From the NCBI GenBank assembly GCA_004194705.1, contig SADC01001025.1, forward strand, positions 310,001 through 374,000: DNA of 64,000 bases, written 5' to 3'. A model generated the notes under the pieces. It was not told where the DNA came from. It worked only from the letters and a program-made list of their open reading frames with translations, and ran no database searches. The stretch's first letter is position 1, and every line of letters begins with the position of its first letter. Positions 63,602 to 64,000 of the stretch are shown here, piece after piece. The position numbers were made by a program, and so were the translations under genes. This stretch comes from Ditylenchus dipsaci. Lineage: Eukaryota; Nematoda; Chromadorea; Rhabditida; Anguinidae.

Positions 63602-64000
63602 TAGTTATTAAAAAACGATCGGCAAAATCGGAATCCTTACGATATTTGCGACCAGACTATCAAAACAGAATCGATAAATTATTTCAAAAATGGGGTTAAA
63701 CAAAGTGTCGGACGATGTGGGAACGAACTTGAGGTGGGGCCACTGTATCGAGGTTTGACTGTACACGGCTCTTGAAATTCGAACTTTACTGTATATTTTT
63801 AAATTTCTTTTGAGACGAAACCATTTTTAAATTTAGTCTGAATTTTCCTAATCCCAAACCTATGACTTCATAAAAGTGTGCATTTGCCCCTCTTAAAATC
63901 TATATTTTTCGACGATATATTTTTAAAAGAAAGCTGACATTCTGAAGAACACGATGGTATTAGCGACAACAATGATTTTTTTAACTGTGACCTATTTTGG

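Larger units (their letters stand above)
60730..63761. mobile_element. pogo/Tigger-like element, 3.0 kb, with two nested elements
   Basis: Ends CAGTCAAACCTCGATACTGT and inverse, flanked by TA (60728-60729, 63762-63763). Arms match for about 150 bp (CGATTCTGTTTTGACAGTCT region). It is split by a TACCGTATATACTC element (61049-63601), which is split again by a TTAA palindrome (61201-63500). No transposase seen. Confidence 0.82.

Overview
This is a gene-poor, repeat-choked stretch of a small-intron metazoan nuclear genome, AT-rich by eye. Short introns of about 45-70 bases ending in TTTCAG or TTTTAG, a DCN1-type protein whose wording resembles the nematode form, and FLYWCH/Mutator-type transposons make a nematode my best guess, but no rRNA or spliced-leader gene is present to prove it. 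No bacterial, plasmid, phage or CRISPR content was seen.

Six host genes can be assembled exon by exon. (1) On the minus strand a secreted type-B carboxylesterase runs from 35586 down to 42. It has 18 exons, 1.8 kb of coding sequence spread over 35.5 kb, and introns of about 11, 9.5 and 8 kb packed with transposons. (2) Glycyl-tRNA synthetase (14493-17228, plus) lies complete inside one of those introns, on the opposite strand. (3) LAMTOR5 (39056-38378, minus), (4) a DCN1-like neddylation factor (42099-40345, minus), (5) an hnRNP L-type four-RRM splicing factor (43601-50798, plus), divergent from the DCN1 gene, and (6) a SLC25A32-type mitochondrial folate/FAD carrier (58522-60244, plus, first exon not found). 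Several reading frames are broken by one base lost from a short homopolymer, including in the conserved hnRNP L gene, which points to assembly error rather than to pseudogenes.

Most of the rest is mobile DNA, much of it with boundaries provable from target-site duplications (TSDs) readable in the sequence. The most striking group is a set of foldback elements, 0.4-2.1 kb for the uninterrupted ones, whose terminal inverted repeats are arrays of a short tandem unit. The unit differs between elements, the ends usually read GG..., and the TSDs are 8-9 bp: 7226-8269, 11836-13213, 17913-21162, 18224-20329, 26458-27632, 28592-29608, 51269-51661 and 52864-54682. Others with the same build but unproved ends lie at 9236-11210, 10425-11140, 21175-23345, 31100-32438 and 36185-36800. 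One contains FLYWCH zinc-finger exons and another a decayed MULE transposase, so a Mutator-lineage origin is likely.

The other layers are hAT-like elements with 8-bp TSDs (11762-13566, 14953-15163, 22454-22721, 45490-45685, 52630-58265, 56203-57933), TTAA-flanked piggyBac-like foldbacks (3836-5240, 28343-30196, 36355-36547, 42598-42832, 49504-50065, 49737-49969, 61201-63500), pogo/Tigger-like TA elements (31291-31490, 57939-58124, 60730-63761), a TA element with CCGTATTTCCTC ends, a UUCG-capped hairpin family in five copies and tRNA-like B-box repeats. They are inserted into one another up to three or four deep, so relative ages can be read directly.
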